Shown here: in pieces, positions 35,295-44,325 of the stretch
Layout of the letters: each line of letters opens with the position of its first letter
Position numbering within the stretch: the first letter of the stretch is position 1
The notes under the pieces: generated by a model
What the model was told of the DNA's origin: nothing
What the model saw: the letters and a program-made list of their open reading frames with translations, nothing else
The model's database searches: none
Made by a program: the position numbers and the translations under genes
Source: Bacillota bacterium
GTDB lineage: Bacteria; Bacillota; Clostridia; Acetivibrionales; DTU013
NCBI GenBank assembly: GCA_023426125.1
Contig: JAFABI010000054.1
Span: 62,001 to 126,000, forward strand
Direction: 5' to 3'
Length of the DNA: 64,000 nucleotides

Positions 35295-35701
35295 ATGTCC
35301 TCTCCTTTCAACAGGCTGATGTAGTGCCGGGAACTGGTTTCGGTCGGACAGAAGCAGGTCAGCCCTATTTCCCGTTCATAAAAATCCTTGCTTTTAGGAT
35401 CAACAATCCTGACCACCACTTTCGGAACCTTAAAAAGAAATTTTGCGATCTGGCCCACCATAATATTGGTATTATCGCCTTTCGTGACGGAAATGACAGC
35501 ATCTGCCGATGTGATTCCCGCGTTTGCCAATACTTCTTCGTCAATGCCTGTCCCTATGACCATTTTCCCGTCAAAACCGCCCTGCAGCCTGTCAAACGAC
35601 AGGGGATTCCTGTCGATGACGGTTACCTGATTACCTTCGCCGGAAAGCTGCATTGCCAGCCAGCTTCCGACTCTTCCGCAGCCGACGATGATGATATTCA
35701 T
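35276..35701 (-). CDS. TrkA-N (RCK-N) domain protein, single domain
   Basis: 141 residues with only the NAD-binding half: MNIIIVGCGRVGSWLAMQL, VTVIDRNP, ADAVISVTKGDNTNIMVGQI. The C-terminal RCK-C domain of full-length TrkA is absent, and the end (HYISLLKGEDICTLLS) is not an obvious truncation. A short and a long RCK protein in tandem suggest a hetero-oligomeric gating ring. It is the first gene of the minus-strand unit, divergent from the antiporter pair. Confidence 0.88.
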   Translation of the reverse strand: MNIIIVGCGRVGSWLAMQLSGEGNQVTVIDRNPLSFDRLQGGFDGKMVIGTGIDEEVLANAGITSADAVISVTKGDNTNIMVGQIAKFLFKVPKVVVRIVDPKSKDFYEREIGLTCFCPTETSSRHYISLLKGEDICTLLS

Positions 35702-35825
35702 AAAAAAAACACCTGCCTTCCTGGATATTCGTTATTTAATTAATGGATAATTTTTGTTATAATTATTACATTCCGATTTCGGACACTATACTACGTGAAA
35801 AATAAAATGCATACTGCACCTTCAC

Positions 35826-35857
35826 GAAATAATCGCCAACGCTTGACGCGTTATTTC
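35826..35857. promoter_or_regulatory. Hairpin between divergent RCK and antiporter operons
   Basis: GAAATAA and TTATTTC enclose CGCCAA and TTG-CGCG, giving a bulged stem of about 13 bp in the 231-bp gap between the divergent ion-transport operons. No T-run follows. I see no match to the ydaO (c-di-AMP) or other known riboswitch. Confidence 0.4.
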
Positions 35858-35932
35858 TGAAAGGCCAATTCGGATAATATTATAATATAATATTTTAGCG
35901 CTTCACACAATCAGGAATTACGGAGGTAGGCA

Positions 35933-36409
35933 ATGACATTTTTCAGTGAATCCGATCTGCCGGGGATAGGCAAAAAGATCAGTTGTACCACGCATTCAAA
36001 GGAAAAGGTCGTAATGGTCATCCACCATGACGGCAAGCGCGAATTCTATATTATGGATAAGGAAGGCGAGCCCAAAGCAAGCGTAACCCTTCTGGATGAG
36101 GAAGCGAGAAGGCTTGGCGGCTTCCTTTCGGGCGTGATGTACAAGCCCAAGGCCATCGAAGAACTGGAGCTTGCCCTGGAAGGCATACGGATCGACTGGT
36201 ACAAGATCGAAGCCGGATCACCTGTCATTGGTAAGGCAATCGGAGGCCTGGGAATACGGAAAAAAACTCAGATATCCATCATCGCCATCCTGCGCGACAA
36301 TAATTTCATTCCAAACCCCAGCTCGGAGTACGTATTTGAGGAAGGCGACACCTGCGTGGTCATTGGCAGACCGGAAAGGTTCAGAGATTTTTTGGCGATG
36401 ATAAGATGA
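35933..36409 (+). CDS. KhtT-like cation:proton antiporter regulatory subunit
   Basis: 158 residues, soluble. The N-terminal half (LPGIGKKISCTTHSKEKVVMVIHHDGKREFY) matches the KhtT start, and the C-terminal half is an RCK-C domain (GSPVIGKAIGGLGIRKKTQISIIAIL; FEEGDTCVVIGRPERFRDFL). In Bacillus, KhtT regulates the K+/H+ antiporter KhtU. The membrane partner follows after 18 bases. GGAGG precedes the ATG. Confidence 0.88.
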   Translation: MTFFSESDLPGIGKKISCTTHSKEKVVMVIHHDGKREFYIMDKEGEPKASVTLLDEEARRLGGFLSGVMYKPKAIEELELALEGIRIDWYKIEAGSPVIGKAIGGLGIRKKTQISIIAILRDNNFIPNPSSEYVFEEGDTCVVIGRPERFRDFLAMIR

Positions 36410-36427
36410 TTTTTCGATGGAGGTAAA

Positions 36428-38062
36428 ATGCATACCGGAAGTATTTTGTTTGATCTGGGGATCGTCCTGTTTTTTGGATTTTTTGCCGCTCTGGCAATGA
36501 AGAAGATCAACCAGTCCGTTGTGATTGGATATATGCTCACAGGCCTTTTGATCGGCCCGAATGCGCTGGGCATTATAAAAGAGCCGGAAGTCCTTGAGGA
36601 ATTATCCGAATTGGGTATTGTCTTCCTTATGTTTTTTCTGGGGATTGAGTTTTCCATTAACAAATTCAAAAGGATCAAGAATTCGGTATTTTTTATCGGC
36701 ACCTATGAGGTTGTTTTCAACCTGATCCTGGGCATCATTACCGGTACCATACTTGGTTTTGCCCTGAAGGAAAAGCTTTTCTTTGCGGCAATCATTGCCT
36801 TAAGCAGCAGCAGTGTCGTGGCAAAGCTGCTTTTCGACATGAAAAGGACCGCGTCCAAAGAATCGGAAGTACTTATGGGGGTAATGGTGTTTGAAGACTT
36901 TTTTGCCATTGTTATCCTGGGAATCCTGTCGGGCCTGGCCGCTTCCGATAAAATCCACTTTGAGGTCATATCGGTTTCCATTTTGAGTTCGGTTGCATTT
37001 TATGGGGCGTTCATCCTTATCGGCATTTTTGTTATAAACAAGCTAATTGATGTTCTTGCCAGGATCGATTCACAGGAGATGTTTACAGCCCTGATGATCG
37101 GCATTATTCTCCTTGTCGGCGCCCTGGCTTCCTATATAGGCCTTGCGGCGGCGGCAGGGGCCTTCCTTTTCGGCATGGTCATTGTGAGCTATGATGTGGA
37201 AGAAAGGCTCCACAGGACGGTTGCCGCCTTTAAGGATATTTTTCTCATCGTTTTTTTCATCTCCTTCGGCATGCTGCTGGATCCGCGGCAAATCCCCGGG
37301 ATATTGTGGATGATTGCAATTGTGGTGCCTGTAACAATCCTTGGAGAGATTCTCATCACGTCCTCTTCGGCTTATTTCAGCGGTTTTTCTCCCAAAAGCT
37401 CCATATCCATCGGCGCAAGCATGATAGCCCGCGGCGAGTACTCGCTGATCATCGCCGCCATGGGGTTTGCTACCGGCGCCATATCCAGGTCTCTATACCA
37501 GTTTACCGGAGTATATGTTTTTATCATGACCCTCATTGCGCCGGCAGCGATGAAAAACTCCGACAAGATAAGGCATGTCCTTTCACTGACGGTACCCCGG
37601 TTTATGAAATACGGCGCAAAGCTGGTTTCCGTTACCATGAAGCCCGTTTTGCTTCCGGAGGAAGTCAACCTCAGGGAGGAGCGGGGCTATAAATTCCTTA
37701 TCCTTGCTGTGGTTTACCTTGGCATTACAACATTTTCCTTCATCATGGAAAACCTCTACATTCTGGTCGGACTTGCCCTGCTGGGACTGGTGGCGGTATA
37801 TTTCCTGAGGAAACTCTTTATCATCAAGATACAAAAGCTTGAAAAGCAAATTGATTATGCCCATATGCATCAGGGGACCTACAGCATGCACGTCATTTCC
37901 ACCTTTATTGCCAATGTATTCACAGGCTTCCTTACCATCGTACTGCTCGGAGCTTCCTTCTGGAACTTCGGTTATATGATCCTGCTTGTCCTTTCTATTT
38001 TGTTTGCAGTCTATCTGCTTACGGTTTCCCTAATCGTGTACAGAAAATCTGTGAGGAATTAA
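36428..38062 (+). CDS. CPA2-family cation:proton antiporter (KhtU/KefB-like)
   Basis: 544 residues, 12 or more membrane helices in the first 380 residues. The family features are there: GYMLTGLLIGPNALG, LSELGIVFLMFFLGIEF, LSSSSVVAKLL, and the ion-site region GVMVFEDFFAIVIL with the acidic residue. The C-terminal 130 residues have three more helices and no TrkA domain, so regulation is left to the separate subunit encoded just upstream. It probably exports K+ (or Na+) for H+ in alkaline or osmotic stress. Confidence 0.92.
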   Translation: MHTGSILFDLGIVLFFGFFAALAMKKINQSVVIGYMLTGLLIGPNALGIIKEPEVLEELSELGIVFLMFFLGIEFSINKFKRIKNSVFFIGTYEVVFNLILGIITGTILGFALKEKLFFAAIIALSSSSVVAKLLFDMKRTASKESEVLMGVMVFEDFFAIVILGILSGLAASDKIHFEVISVSILSSVAFYGAFILIGIFVINKLIDVLARIDSQEMFTALMIGIILLVGALASYIGLAAAAGAFLFGMVIVSYDVEERLHRTVAAFKDIFLIVFFISFGMLLDPRQIPGILWMIAIVVPVTILGEILITSSSAYFSGFSPKSSISIGASMIARGEYSLIIAAMGFATGAISRSLYQFTGVYVFIMTLIAPAAMKNSDKIRHVLSLTVPRFMKYGAKLVSVTMKPVLLPEEVNLREERGYKFLILAVVYLGITTFSFIMENLYILVGLALLGLVAVYFLRKLFIIKIQKLEKQIDYAHMHQGTYSMHVISTFIANVFTGFLTIVLLGASFWNFGYMILLVLSILFAVYLLTVSLIVYRKSVRN

Positions 38063-38377
38063 GTACCGGTGAAAATAAAACCTACACTGAAGTTCTCTGC
38101 AGGTGAAGTCCTTACCTTCGGTATTTGCTTGAAAAATGGATGTTGCATTCTCGACGCTCTTGAATTGAATGATTACAATAAAATTTTATTGAAAAACGAT
38201 AAAAAAGTATTGATATTAGATAAATGCCAGGGTATAATATTTTCGTGGAAATTATTCGTACTACAGCGAAAGCTGCCGGGGTGTTCCTGCAATGTAGGGC
38301 ATAAAAGCATATGCATTTTGCGGGGCACTTGAAAATTTCGGAGTTTTTGCTGCAGCAGAAGTCATTGGGAGGCTTCC
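38063..38377. other. Intergenic gap with no supported gene
   Basis: An 86-codon frame starting at a GTG is present but lacks a ribosome binding site and resembles no protein. The stretch is AT-rich in the middle (AATAAAATTTTATTG palindrome near 38.18 kb). I see no terminator or clear promoter. Confidence 0.4.
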
Positions 38378-38839
38378 ATGAAGATATTGGATGAAAAGGG
38401 TCTGACGGGGATAGTAAAGCATTTTCTTGAACTGGTTATGCTGGGCGGGGCGGTGATCATAGCCTTTCTGCCCGTATTGCTGCAGCGCTATCTGGGTATG
38501 TTGTATCTGGGAACGGATGAGGAATATTGGTTTCTTCTGCCTTTCCTTTATGTTACGGGATTTCTTGCAATGATTATTCTCTATAACCTCCGAAGAATTT
38601 TAAAAACCCTGGGAAGAAAGAATCCCTTCATGGCGGATAATGTAAAAAGTCTTCGGCACATTGCAATTTCCTCTTTTGCCATTGCGGTTTTTTATGTGGT
38701 GAAGATCCTGTTTTTCAATTCCTTCCTTACGATCATCATGGCGATGGCCTTTGTAATCGCAGGACTTTTTACCATTATTCTTGCAGAGGTGTTCCACCAG
38801 GCGGTCCAGGTAAAGGAAGAAAACGATCTGACGATTTAG
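38378..38839 (+). CDS. DUF2975 family membrane protein
   Basis: 153 residues, four membrane helices (about 20-40, 60-80, 95-112 and 118-140). The loop LRRILKTLGRKNPFMADNVKSLRHIA between helices 2 and 3 is the DUF2975 hallmark, here quoted by NPFMADNVKSLR. Such proteins are regularly encoded beside a small Cro/C1-type regulator, as here. GGGAGG precedes the ATG. Function unknown, possibly signal-sensing partner of the HTH protein. Confidence 0.85.
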   Translation: MKILDEKGLTGIVKHFLELVMLGGAVIIAFLPVLLQRYLGMLYLGTDEEYWFLLPFLYVTGFLAMIILYNLRRILKTLGRKNPFMADNVKSLRHIAISSFAIAVFYVVKILFFNSFLTIIMAMAFVIAGLFTIILAEVFHQAVQVKEENDLTI

Positions 38840-38840
38840 A

Positions 38841-38992
38841 GGTAAAGTGACACACCTTTTAAGAACAGGCAGCAGGACTATGAAGCAAAGGAATGTCCCT
38901 TTTTGAAAGGGTAAAGGGACACGCCTTTTAAGAACAGGCAGCAGGGCTGCGAAGCGAAGGAATGTCCCTTTTGAAAAAGTGAAGGGATACAG
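38841..38992. repeat. Two direct copies of a 69-bp hairpin-forming repeat
   Basis: Units starting near 38841 and 38910 share ACCTTTTAAGAACAGGCAGC-type cores (CTTTTAAGAACAGGCAGCAG) and GAAGCRAAGGAATGTCCCTT. Each unit can fold on itself through AAGGGACA and TGTCCCTT. It separates the DUF2975 and HTH genes. Confidence 0.85.
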
Positions 38993-39001
38993 GAGGAGTT
39001 T

Positions 39002-39235
39002 ATGGCGATTATCATAAATCTTGATGTAATGATGGCAAAGCGGAAAATCGGTCTATCGGAGCTTGCCTCCAGAGTGGACATAACCCTCGCCAACCTTTCG
39101 ATTCTGAAAAACAACAAGGCCAAAGCCATACGTTTTTCCACACTGGATGCCATATGCAGGGAATTGAACTGCCAGCCGGGAGATATTCTTGAGTATGCCG
39201 AAGGACCCTGCGACAGCGAAGAAGAAAATGAATAA
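39002..39235 (+). CDS. Small Cro/C1-type HTH regulator (YozG-like)
   Basis: 77 residues, essentially one helix-turn-helix domain: MMAKRKIGLSELASRVDITLANLSILKNNK region with recognition helix LANLSILKNN and the typical STLDAICRELNCQPGDILEY end. GGAGGAG precedes the ATG. This compact XRE type usually accompanies DUF2975 or similar membrane proteins, as here. Confidence 0.93.
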   Translation: MAIIINLDVMMAKRKIGLSELASRVDITLANLSILKNNKAKAIRFSTLDAICRELNCQPGDILEYAEGPCDSEEENE

Positions 39236-39256
39236 GAGTTGTAAAGGGAAGGATGA

Positions 39257-40837
39257 ATGATGATGGAAGAAAATAGTGTCATAAGCAACAGCATCAAAGA
39301 GGACAATTCCGAAAACGACAGGACAATGAATCAGGGCGGCCCGGAGGTTAATTTGCCAAATAACGGCTTTGCCGTACGAAAAGAGCATTTGATCCTGTTG
39401 ATGGGCTCGCTGCTTTTGGGCATACTAGCCAATATACTGTTTTATGCAAGTGAATGGGGAATTTCAATACCAATATTTGTCGCCGCTTTCTATATGCTGC
39501 TTTACCTCTGCTGCGGCAAAGAGATGAAAATCAAGGCAAACCTTCCGTGGGCACTCTCCATACCTGTTCTGCTGCTGTCTTTTACTTATTTGTTTTATTC
39601 CAATATGATTTTCTATATCCTGAATTTCATGGCCATCGCTTTGCTTATTGTCGCACAGACGATGCTGATCACGGGAAACAACGCTTTCTCCTGGCATACT
39701 CCCGGCTTTCTGGTTGATATCCTGTATGGCTTTTTCTATAGGTTTTTTGCGTTTGTGAACAAGCCTTTCAAGGTCATAGCTTCCGCCTTTCCAACAAAAG
39801 AAAAAAATCCGGGTGCCGGTGTCGTTCGTAAAGTACTGCTGGGGCTGGTTATTTCCGTTCCTTTACTGCTGATCGTTGTCACGCTGCTGGTTTCTGCTGA
39901 TGCGATATTTGAAAGCTATATGGAGCGCATCCCTGACATCTTTGAGGGGGTTAAGATCGGTGAGTACTTTGGCAGAGCCATTTTCGTCCTGTTTGTCCTT
40001 TTCACCTCCTTTAGCTTCCTTTTCAGCCTGATGGAGAAAAAGAAGCCGGCAACCTCCATTGAGGGGGACGGAAGCGTAAAACTCACAAAAGTATGGGACC
40101 CTGTGGTGGTGATCACCATAATGGTCCTGGTAAACGTGATTTACCTGATGTTTGTCGCCATACAGTTTGCATACCTTTTTGGAGGGGCGGAACTGGCTTT
40201 GCCGGGAGGCTTTACTTATTCCGAATACGCCCGCCGGGGATTTTTCGAACTCATCACGGTGACGGTCATCAATTTTGGAATTATGTTGTTGTTTATCGGC
40301 TTTACAAAAATGAGCAACCGGACTGCCGGAAAAATCTTAAGGTGCCTGTATTCGCTCCTCGTGGGGAATACGGCGGTCATGCTGGCGTCGGCCTATTACC
40401 GGATGCTGCTTTATGAAGGGGCTTACGGCTTCACTTATTTGAGGGTGCTCACCCAGGCGTTCATGATCTTTATGTTTGTGCTGTTCGGGATTTCGCTTTT
40501 TCGGATATGGCGCGACGGATTTTCGCTGGCAAAACCTTTTATCGTTACAGCCATAGCCGCCTTTGTCATTGTAAACTATTTGAATGTGGACTGCATTATC
40601 GCCAGGAATAATATTGACAGGTATTACAAGACGGACAAGATCGATGTGGATTACCTGTCAACGCTGTCTTACGATGCGCTTTCCGAGATTGCAAAGCTCA
40701 AGGCGGCCGATGGAAAACTGGCGGAGGATATCGCCGGCTTGATCAGGGAGAAAAGCAAAAACGCTCTGGAAAACAACGACTGGCAGTCTTTCAATATCGC
40801 ACGGTACAGAGCGGGAAGAATGCAAGCAGGAAACTGA
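39257..40837 (+). CDS. DUF4173 family membrane protein
   Basis: About 526 residues, ten or so membrane helices starting near residue 40 (HLILLMGSLLLGILANILFY). The central block (NKPFKVIASAF; SADAIFESYM) and the C-terminal block (LNVDCIIARNNIDRY; DYLSTLSYDALSEIAKL) fit DUF4173/DUF4153 proteins. Function unknown. Three in-frame ATGs lie together at 39257, 39260 and 39263 behind AAGGGAAGG, so the start is approximate. It belongs with the two genes upstream. Confidence 0.82.
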   Translation: MMMEENSVISNSIKEDNSENDRTMNQGGPEVNLPNNGFAVRKEHLILLMGSLLLGILANILFYASEWGISIPIFVAAFYMLLYLCCGKEMKIKANLPWALSIPVLLLSFTYLFYSNMIFYILNFMAIALLIVAQTMLITGNNAFSWHTPGFLVDILYGFFYRFFAFVNKPFKVIASAFPTKEKNPGAGVVRKVLLGLVISVPLLLIVVTLLVSADAIFESYMERIPDIFEGVKIGEYFGRAIFVLFVLFTSFSFLFSLMEKKKPATSIEGDGSVKLTKVWDPVVVITIMVLVNVIYLMFVAIQFAYLFGGAELALPGGFTYSEYARRGFFELITVTVINFGIMLLFIGFTKMSNRTAGKILRCLYSLLVGNTAVMLASAYYRMLLYEGAYGFTYLRVLTQAFMIFMFVLFGISLFRIWRDGFSLAKPFIVTAIAAFVIVNYLNVDCIIARNNIDRYYKTDKIDVDYLSTLSYDALSEIAKLKAADGKLAEDIAGLIREKSKNALENNDWQSFNIARYRAGRMQAGN

Positions 40838-40911
40838 AGCAATGGATCGCTTTTACTTCAAAGCTCTTTTTATAACAAGGCGACAAAGATATCCCCCACC
40901 TCCTTCGATGT

Positions 40912-40944
40912 AAGAAAATTTGTCTACAAACGGCAAATTTTCTT
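40912..40944. terminator. AT-rich hairpin after the DUF4173 gene
   Basis: AAGAAAATTTG and CAAATTTTCTT are perfect 11-bp inverted arms around an 11-base loop. The T-content of the right arm could make it a terminator, and it is symmetrical enough to work both ways. Confidence 0.55.
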
Positions 40945-41110
40945 TGAATTAGGTCGTTATAAACCATCCAATATGATATAATGCAGGTAAATTTATGTAT
41001 GCAAAACCGGTTAGGTTTTTTAGAAGATTTGTCGAGGTATAAGATTATTTGCAGGATAACGGGCACTGTCCGCGGATTGCAATGGATGGTAAAGGGAGCA
41101 GATCAAAAGT

Positions 41111-42151
41111 ATGAAGAAAATATTGATATTATTCTTAGCAATTGTATTGATTGCAGGCGGTATTTCCGCCTGTTCCGGCGAACAACCCGCGGAAACCCGG
41201 CAGACGGTGCAAAGCTATGCCCCGGGAAGCCAGGAAAGTCAAGGAGCAGGGAATACAACAGCGGGGAACACAGGTGATCCCGGCGATAGCAGCACATCAG
41301 CCGGCACGGAAGGAAAGGAAGCGCAGTATTATCCCAATCCGGTTGCGGGATACAAAACAGTAAACAACGATATGTATGCTTTCTGGTTTGATCTGCCTGA
41401 AGCCTGGAAGGCTGTCGACAGATCTCAAAACGGAGACGGTTACTACATTGTTACGGATGCTGCCGATATGGACATCAGAGCATACGGCGTAATGGAGGAT
41501 TCCAATGAGGAGGAGTATTACCGGAAGCTTTCCGGAACGGACGGCACAATTGAGGATTTTGTTTTCAATGACGGCGTGCAGGGCAAAAAAATACTGAATG
41601 CCTCGTCAAGAGCCTATTTTCTCCGGCTGGACGGAGACTCCTATATTTGCTTCTATGTAAACTATAAAAATGATACGCAGTGGTATGAAGAGAATATTGA
41701 CAAGCTTACGGCGATCGCAGCGAGTTTGAGAACCCGTATGGAAGGACCGAAACTGAATTCCGGCGCCAACAAGATCACAATGGAGGATTTGAAGCTGGGG
41801 GAAATATCCATTGACATGCCCTACAAGGAGGTTAAAAACGTGGTGAAGGCAAAGCTCACCAATGAAACAACGGATGAGCTGGGCGCAACAACCTTGTTTT
41901 ATGACGATGGAACGGAAATATATATTATTGATGATACGGTTTACACAGTCAATGTAAATAATGAAAACTACTCGACGCCGAAAGGCCTCAAGGTGGGGGA
42001 TGACAGGAACAGGGTAAAAGAGCTTTACGGTGATCCGGACAATGTTGGGGATGATACCCACTGGGGCTATACGTACGACGGTTATGAGCTGCTTTCCATT
42101 ATATTCAGCGGGGATGAGGTCTCGGAGATACAAATTGATATGGTGAGATAG
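41111..42151 (+). CDS. Lipoprotein with SmpA/OmlA-like C-terminal repeat
   Basis: 346 residues. The signal peptide ends in lipobox GGISAC, and a Ser/Gly/Thr linker of about 50 residues follows. A beta-rich domain lies around residues 75-200 (YAFWFDLPEAWKAVDR). The C-terminal 120 residues (LGEISIDMPYKEVKNVVKAK; GLKVGDDRNRVKELYGDP) look like two SmpA/OmlA-type alpha/beta halves. Surface-anchored, function unknown. AAAGGGA precedes the ATG, and the WYL gene follows after 10 bases. Confidence 0.75.
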   Translation: MKKILILFLAIVLIAGGISACSGEQPAETRQTVQSYAPGSQESQGAGNTTAGNTGDPGDSSTSAGTEGKEAQYYPNPVAGYKTVNNDMYAFWFDLPEAWKAVDRSQNGDGYYIVTDAADMDIRAYGVMEDSNEEEYYRKLSGTDGTIEDFVFNDGVQGKKILNASSRAYFLRLDGDSYICFYVNYKNDTQWYEENIDKLTAIAASLRTRMEGPKLNSGANKITMEDLKLGEISIDMPYKEVKNVVKAKLTNETTDELGATTLFYDDGTEIYIIDDTVYTVNVNNENYSTPKGLKVGDDRNRVKELYGDPDNVGDDTHWGYTYDGYELLSIIFSGDEVSEIQIDMVR

Positions 42152-42161
42152 GGATTAACAA

Positions 42162-43064
42162 ATGAGCAATCTGCACAGGCTTGCATGGATCGACGCCAGG
42201 ATCAGGGCGAAAAGCTTTCCGGGAAGCCGCGTAATCGCTGAAAAATTTGAGATTTCCGTCCGGCAGGCCCAAAGGGATATCGAATACCTTAAATACTCCA
42301 TGGGCGCTCCCGTGGAGTATTCTTACGCCAGGAACGGTTACTACTATACCGACGAAACCTTTTCCCTGCCGGCTCACTTCATAACCGGAGAAGAAAAGCG
42401 CATTCTTACATACCTTGCATCCCAGTACAAAACCATCGGCAGAGGCAATACAGAGCTTCTGGCAGGTCTTTTTTCGAGGTTGGCGGGAGACGGTGCGGTC
42501 AGTCCCGGTTATACGGGCGATATTCCCGTATATAATGCAGAAACTGAAGAAATAGAGATCCACGATCTATTTCAGGAAGCGGCAGGCTTATGCAGAAAGG
42601 TTAAATTTCATTACCGGAATTCCAGTCACGAGTCCTCCGAAAGGATTGTCCACCCCTATAAAGTCTTTAACAAGGAAATGGTGAATTATGTTGTAGGCTT
42701 TTGCGAGCTTCGCGGAGAAATCCGGGTATTCAGGCTGTCACGCGCCAGCAGGCTGCAGGTGCTGGAGGAGTCTTTCCAGGTTTTAAGCCATTTCGATGAA
42801 AAAGCTTACGGTCCCCAAAAGGGCTTCCTGTATAAAGAGCCCTATACTGCCATTGTGGAATTCGAAAAGCCTGTTGATACGACAAAATTCAGGTTTCAAG
42901 CCAGGCTTGCGGACAATACGGCGTATGAAATTTATTTTTACAATTCCGATGAAATCCTTTCCGAGCTGCTTTCGCAGAACTTGAGCTTTTCCATACGCTC
43001 TCCCCGGTGGCTGAAAACAAAATTAAAGGACAGGCTGGACAAAATTATCCTGAAAAATAGTTAG
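42162..43064 (+). CDS. WYL-domain transcriptional regulator
   Basis: 300 residues. The N-terminal winged helix (RLAWIDARIRAKSFPGSRVIAEKFEISVRQAQRDIEYL, abbreviated by VRQAQRDIEYL) is the DeoR-like reader. A WYL-type ligand domain covers about 120-220, but the W-Y-L triplet is altered (HPYKVFNKEMVNYVVGFCEL where WYLVGY is usual). WYL domains sense nucleotides or nucleic acid ends. It follows the lipoprotein gene and may regulate it. Confidence 0.85.
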   Translation: MSNLHRLAWIDARIRAKSFPGSRVIAEKFEISVRQAQRDIEYLKYSMGAPVEYSYARNGYYYTDETFSLPAHFITGEEKRILTYLASQYKTIGRGNTELLAGLFSRLAGDGAVSPGYTGDIPVYNAETEEIEIHDLFQEAAGLCRKVKFHYRNSSHESSERIVHPYKVFNKEMVNYVVGFCELRGEIRVFRLSRASRLQVLEESFQVLSHFDEKAYGPQKGFLYKEPYTAIVEFEKPVDTTKFRFQARLADNTAYEIYFYNSDEILSELLSQNLSFSIRSPRWLKTKLKDRLDKIILKNS

Positions 43065-43140
43065 CTGCGACATTATGTGTCGCACCCGGAAGATATAATC
43101 GAATTGTTCCATTAAATCATATTTTACAGGAGGTTTTTCT

Positions 43141-44109
43141 ATGTCGGGAAAGAATCTGGAAAACATAATCAACGGCTGCACCTGGACCAGCTATATGTCC
43201 GGGGTATATGGCGTGCTGAATGCTGCAGGAATGTGGAAGGATGATTTGTACAAACTGATGGGGATGACGGGAATGGCCTTTCACTTTATCGTTCACAAAA
43301 CGTGCTGTCCCAGCTCTGTGACGGTGTATGACTGGCTGGCCGAGCATACGGCTATGATGGACAGAGTGGGGGTTCATTCCGATTGCTATCAGGCTTATTA
43401 TGACAGCAAGCTCAGTACTTATCCACTGAAACATAAGGACGCTGTTGAGCGCATCAAGCAATCCATTGACAGGGGGACCGGCGTGGTTGCCTGGGCGCCT
43501 ACCAGGATTCTGGAGTTTGGAGTTATCACCGGCTATGACGATGAAGACGGTGTTTTCCTGGTTACGGATTGCACGGGACAGAAAGTGGATCCGCTGCTGT
43601 ATGAAAACCTTGGAAAATCGGACGTGCCTATGCTTTTCTATCAAATATTCAAGGAAAAGGTGGAAGTGGATGCGGCAAAGGCTTACAGGGATTCGCTGCA
43701 GTTTGCCGTAAGCGAGTGGAATAAGGAATTCCATGTAAATTCGGATTATGCAAGCGGAAGAAAAGGGTATGACAGTCTTTTAACCTCCCTTGAAAATGAC
43801 AGCTTCGATACTTTCGGGCTTGCGTACATACTGGCTGTGTACGCCGATGCAAAGAGAAATGCGGCGCAATATCTGAAATTCCTCTCCGGCGGCTCATACG
43901 GTTTTGCAGGCATTGACAAAGCTGTCGTACGGTATGAGCAGGTTGCCGACAGATTCGGCAAGATGTCGGAGATGTTTCCGTTCAGCGGTGAAAATGGAGC
44001 GGGAAGTACGGCCGATAGAAGAAGGGCGACTGAACTGCTGGTCCTGGCAAAGGACTGCAAGACGCTGGAAGAGGAGGCAATGCAGTTGATCGCTGCTGCT
44101 CTGGAATAG
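43141..44109 (+). CDS. Papain-fold/BtrH-N-like protein, unknown function
   Basis: 322 residues without signal peptide. The N-terminal part (NGCTWTSYMSGVYGVLNAAG) has an early Cys followed by a small-residue helix, as in C39/BtrH-N papain-like folds. A possible strand pair FGVITGYDDEDGVFLVTDCTG matches the late beta-hairpin of that fold, but the usual catalytic His of C39 peptidases is not evident. The C-terminal half is helical. I cannot assign activity. AGGAGG lies 7 bases upstream. It stands alone after the WYL gene. Confidence 0.6.
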   Translation: MSGKNLENIINGCTWTSYMSGVYGVLNAAGMWKDDLYKLMGMTGMAFHFIVHKTCCPSSVTVYDWLAEHTAMMDRVGVHSDCYQAYYDSKLSTYPLKHKDAVERIKQSIDRGTGVVAWAPTRILEFGVITGYDDEDGVFLVTDCTGQKVDPLLYENLGKSDVPMLFYQIFKEKVEVDAAKAYRDSLQFAVSEWNKEFHVNSDYASGRKGYDSLLTSLENDSFDTFGLAYILAVYADAKRNAAQYLKFLSGGSYGFAGIDKAVVRYEQVADRFGKMSEMFPFSGENGAGSTADRRRATELLVLAKDCKTLEEEAMQLIAAALE

Positions 44110-44129
44110 CCTAAGAAGCTTAAGGGCTG

Positions 44130-44262
44130 ATCGATCAAGCACCGGTGAAAAGACAACTTCCACTAAAATTTTCTGCAAATACAGCCCCGAAGTGCCCAGA
44201 CTGGCGGCAAAAGCTTTGCATTTGCTGCTCGCCTGGGCAACTGGCATTTGCAGAGAAAACGG
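44130..44262 (-). repeat. Dispersed repeat (copy A) with long imperfect hairpin
   Basis: Reverse strand contains GCAGAAAATTTTAGTGGAAG and TCTTTTCACCGGTGCTTGAT, closely related to the copy after the RyR operon. Toward the gene side TTTTCTGCAAAT and ATTTGCAGAGAAAA are inverted arms about 65 bases apart, with further pairing inside. Confidence 0.65.
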
Positions 44263-44325
44263 AAGGAATCTTTTCGTCCGGATGACTTTCCTTCGAAACG
44301 ATCAAGCTGCAAATCAAGGAAAGTC

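Noticed and set aside
35702..35932. c-di-AMP (ydaO) riboswitch before the antiporter genes
   Set aside because: The conserved GGGGAACC-type core is absent; only a bulged hairpin is present.
38069..38332. Open frame of 87 codons after the antiporter gene
   Set aside because: GTG start without ribosome binding site, odd composition and no similarity to a known family; treated as intergenic.
38841..38992. CRISPR array
   Set aside because: Only two units, 69 bases each with no spacer-like unique segments; a tandem hairpin repeat instead.
43894..44247. Minus-strand frame reaching the repeat near 44.2 kb, and the similar peptide after 47.19 kb
   Set aside because: The similarity of the two peptides reflects the shared DNA repeat, not a gene family.
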